A stretch of 7,734 bases of DNA from positions 1-7,734 of the forward strand of contig JAHEDL010000124.1 in NCBI GenBank assembly GCA_024641255.1, read 5' to 3'. Source of the DNA: Pseudorhodobacter sp. GTDB taxonomy: Bacteria > Pseudomonadota > Alphaproteobacteria > Rhodobacterales > Rhodobacteraceae. Of this stretch, positions 7,010 through 7,734 are shown piece by piece. The translations under genes and the position numbers were made by a program. The first letter of the stretch is position 1. Each line of letters starts with the position of its first letter. The notes beneath the pieces are model-generated. The model searched no databases. It worked only from the letters and a program-made list of their open reading frames with translations, and had not been told where the DNA came from.

Positions 7010-7579
7010 TTACTGTGCAATCACAACGATACAGGCTTTGGTCTTATCGTTTTTCGCCATGCAATCGGCCACAGCACTGGCCTCGTCAGCCCCCACGCCC
7101 CAAGCGCCGGTTTCCGCCGAAATCGCCAGCGTGCCGCCCTTCAGCGTCTTGACCGCCGCCGTCGCATCCGACGAAAGCTGCAGATCGCGGGCTTCCCAGC
7201 CTTCGGGCCGGATCAACGCCGCCACCACACAATCGGATTTGCCGGTTTTCTTGGCGTTACACTCTGCCAAAGCCACCGCCGACGCCGCATCGGTGTCGTG
7301 GTAATTCGCCGCGGCCACCGTGGCTTCTGACATCAAGCCTTCGTCAGGCGAAATCGCAATCGCGCCATAGTAAAGCTGCTGCGCGCCAACCATCTCCAGC
7401 GCTGTCGCCTGATCTTTCGGCAAATCAACCGTGGGGCTGACCGCAACTTCGGCCTTCACCGGCGCAAACAACAGCGCCTTCGCCGCCTTGCCGTCGATCG
7501 GCGCCGCCCCCGCCATAACGGCACCCATTCCGGCAACCACAGCCGCAACCGTCACCGCACCAAACATGATCGTCTTCAT
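7010..7579 (-). CDS. Small exported protein with duplicated C-x9-C module, function unknown
   Basis: The 189-residue protein has a signal peptide (about 1-25, hydrophobic core FGAVTVAAVVAGMGAVMAGA). The mature part carries two copies of one module. Copy 1 (about 69-120) has YYGAIAISPDEG, ASAVALAEC and DCVVAAL; copy 2 (about 148-187) has GGTLAISAETG, ASAVADC and ACIVVIA. Each has two cysteines exactly ten residues apart (107/117 and 173/183), suggesting a disulfide per module in the periplasm. The pattern resembles DUF4189-like proteins, but this is from memory of motif shape. I recall relatives beside hemA carrying a name resembling aminolevulinic acid synthase; nothing in the sequence supports that activity (no PLP fold). 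The ATG at 7579 follows AAGGGATTTGGC. It lies directly upstream of hemA on the same strand but is separated by a strong terminator. Confidence 0.88.
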   Translation of the reverse strand: MKTIMFGAVTVAAVVAGMGAVMAGAAPIDGKAAKALLFAPVKAEVAVSPTVDLPKDQATALEMVGAQQLYYGAIAISPDEGLMSEATVAAANYHDTDAASAVALAECNAKKTGKSDCVVAALIRPEGWEARDLQLSSDATAAVKTLKGGTLAISAETGAWGVGADEASAVADCMAKNDKTKACIVVIAQ

Positions 7580-7601
7580 GCCAAATCCCTTGGTTTTGCG
7601 A

Positions 7602-7631
7602 AATTTACCGCTCTTTACCGCAAGCTGCCAG
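7602..7631 (-). promoter_or_regulatory. Possible promoter for the small exported protein gene
   Basis: On the minus strand CTGGCA (7631-7626), 18 bases, then TAAATT (7607-7602); each matches the sigma70 consensus at 4/6. The leader would be about 15 bases. It overlaps the tandem GCGGTAAA repeats and almost abuts the oppositely directed promoter of the M20 gene. Confidence 0.3.
7604..7621. repeat. Two direct repeats of TTTACCGC, ten bases apart
   Basis: TTTACCGC occurs at 7604-7611 and again at 7614-7621, separated by TC, so the copies fall on the same face of the helix. They lie 25-42 bases before the small exported protein start, inside its probable promoter. They may be an operator or chance. 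Confidence 0.45.
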
Positions 7632-7634
7632 CAC

Positions 7635-7662
7635 TGGACAGTCCCCCCTCACCTGCTAGGCT
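7635..7662 (+). promoter_or_regulatory. Possible promoter for the M20 peptidase gene
   Basis: TGGACA (7635-7640, 5/6 to the -35 consensus), 16 bases, then TAGGCT (7657-7662), preceded by TGC as in an extended -10. Transcription would start near 7669, leaving a leader of about 25 bases with a GGAG ribosome site. Confidence 0.45.
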
Positions 7663-7693
7663 TTGCGCCGCCGATCACGAAGTGGAGACGACG

Positions 7694-7734
7694 ATGAGCC
7701 TTGATGCCGTGCTTACCCGCATTGACGAAACCCT
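7694..7734 (+). CDS. Start of an M20-family dipeptidase (partial, runs off window)
   Basis: Only 13 complete codons are present, reading MSLDAVLTRIDET. The ATG at 7694 follows TGGAG with six bases between, a good ribosome site, and a plausible promoter lies just upstream. From memory this N-terminus is typical of Rhodobacterales M20-family metallo-dipeptidases, which are zinc-dependent exopeptidases. No catalytic residue is visible, so the family call is provisional; that a gene starts here is better supported. It diverges from the small exported protein gene across a 114-base gap. Confidence 0.6.
   Translation, partial: MSLDAVLTRIDET

Noticed and set aside
1..7734. CRISPR arrays, tRNA/rRNA genes, insertion sequences, defence or secretion clusters
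   Set aside because: No periodic repeats with spacers, no tRNA-like T-loop sequence, no transposase-like frame and no terminal inverted repeats were seen. All long frames on the coding strands are accounted for by housekeeping genes.

Overview
This looks like an ordinary chromosomal stretch from a GC-rich alphaproteobacterium of the Rhodobacter/Roseobacter group (Rhodobacterales). The best evidence is a C4-pathway 5-aminolevulinate synthase (HemA) that closely matches, from memory, the Rhodobacter sequences (catalytic lysine at the same residue number, 248, once the frame is restored). Supporting signs are the rodZ-ispG gene pair, an Fnr-type box in front of hemA, and the characteristic N-terminus of an M20 dipeptidase. 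No mobile element, CRISPR array, rRNA or tRNA was seen, and no gene-free stretch exceeds 150 bases.

Layout, left to right. Positions 1-2225 hold two minus-strand genes that probably form one operon: a PLP-dependent aminotransferase, then an AmiC-type N-acetylmuramoyl-L-alanine amidase that runs off the left edge just before its last catalytic motif. A 76-base divergent gap separates them from a plus-strand gene for a periplasmic, ScsC-like DsbA-family thiol oxidoreductase (2302-3054). That gene converges on the next block across a small GC hairpin. Positions 3094-5556 (minus strand) hold rodZ (cell-shape membrane protein) followed by ispG (MEP isoprenoid pathway). An intrinsic terminator lies between them and may also contain part of an ispG promoter. 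Positions 5682-6880 (minus) hold hemA, whose reading frame is broken. Next come an Fnr-like palindrome, a strong terminator, a small exported protein with an internal duplication (7010-7579, minus), and at the right edge the divergent first codons of an M20-family peptidase (from 7694, plus).

The most notable observation is in hemA. Residues 1-45 and 56-407 of a normal protein are both present but in different frames, because about 25 bases are missing at position 6741. The missing length is exactly what loss of the interval between two TTATC direct repeats would remove. The lost segment would include the conserved W-C-G-N-D substrate-site motif. If real, this copy is dead and the cell must have another source of aminolevulinate; otherwise it is an assembly or culture artefact. 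I found no convincing undescribed multi-gene system. Secondary points are the Fnr box, the duplicated C-x9-C protein beside hemA, a 16-bp palindrome upstream of rodZ, and a 20-residue periodic DPLA motif in RodZ.
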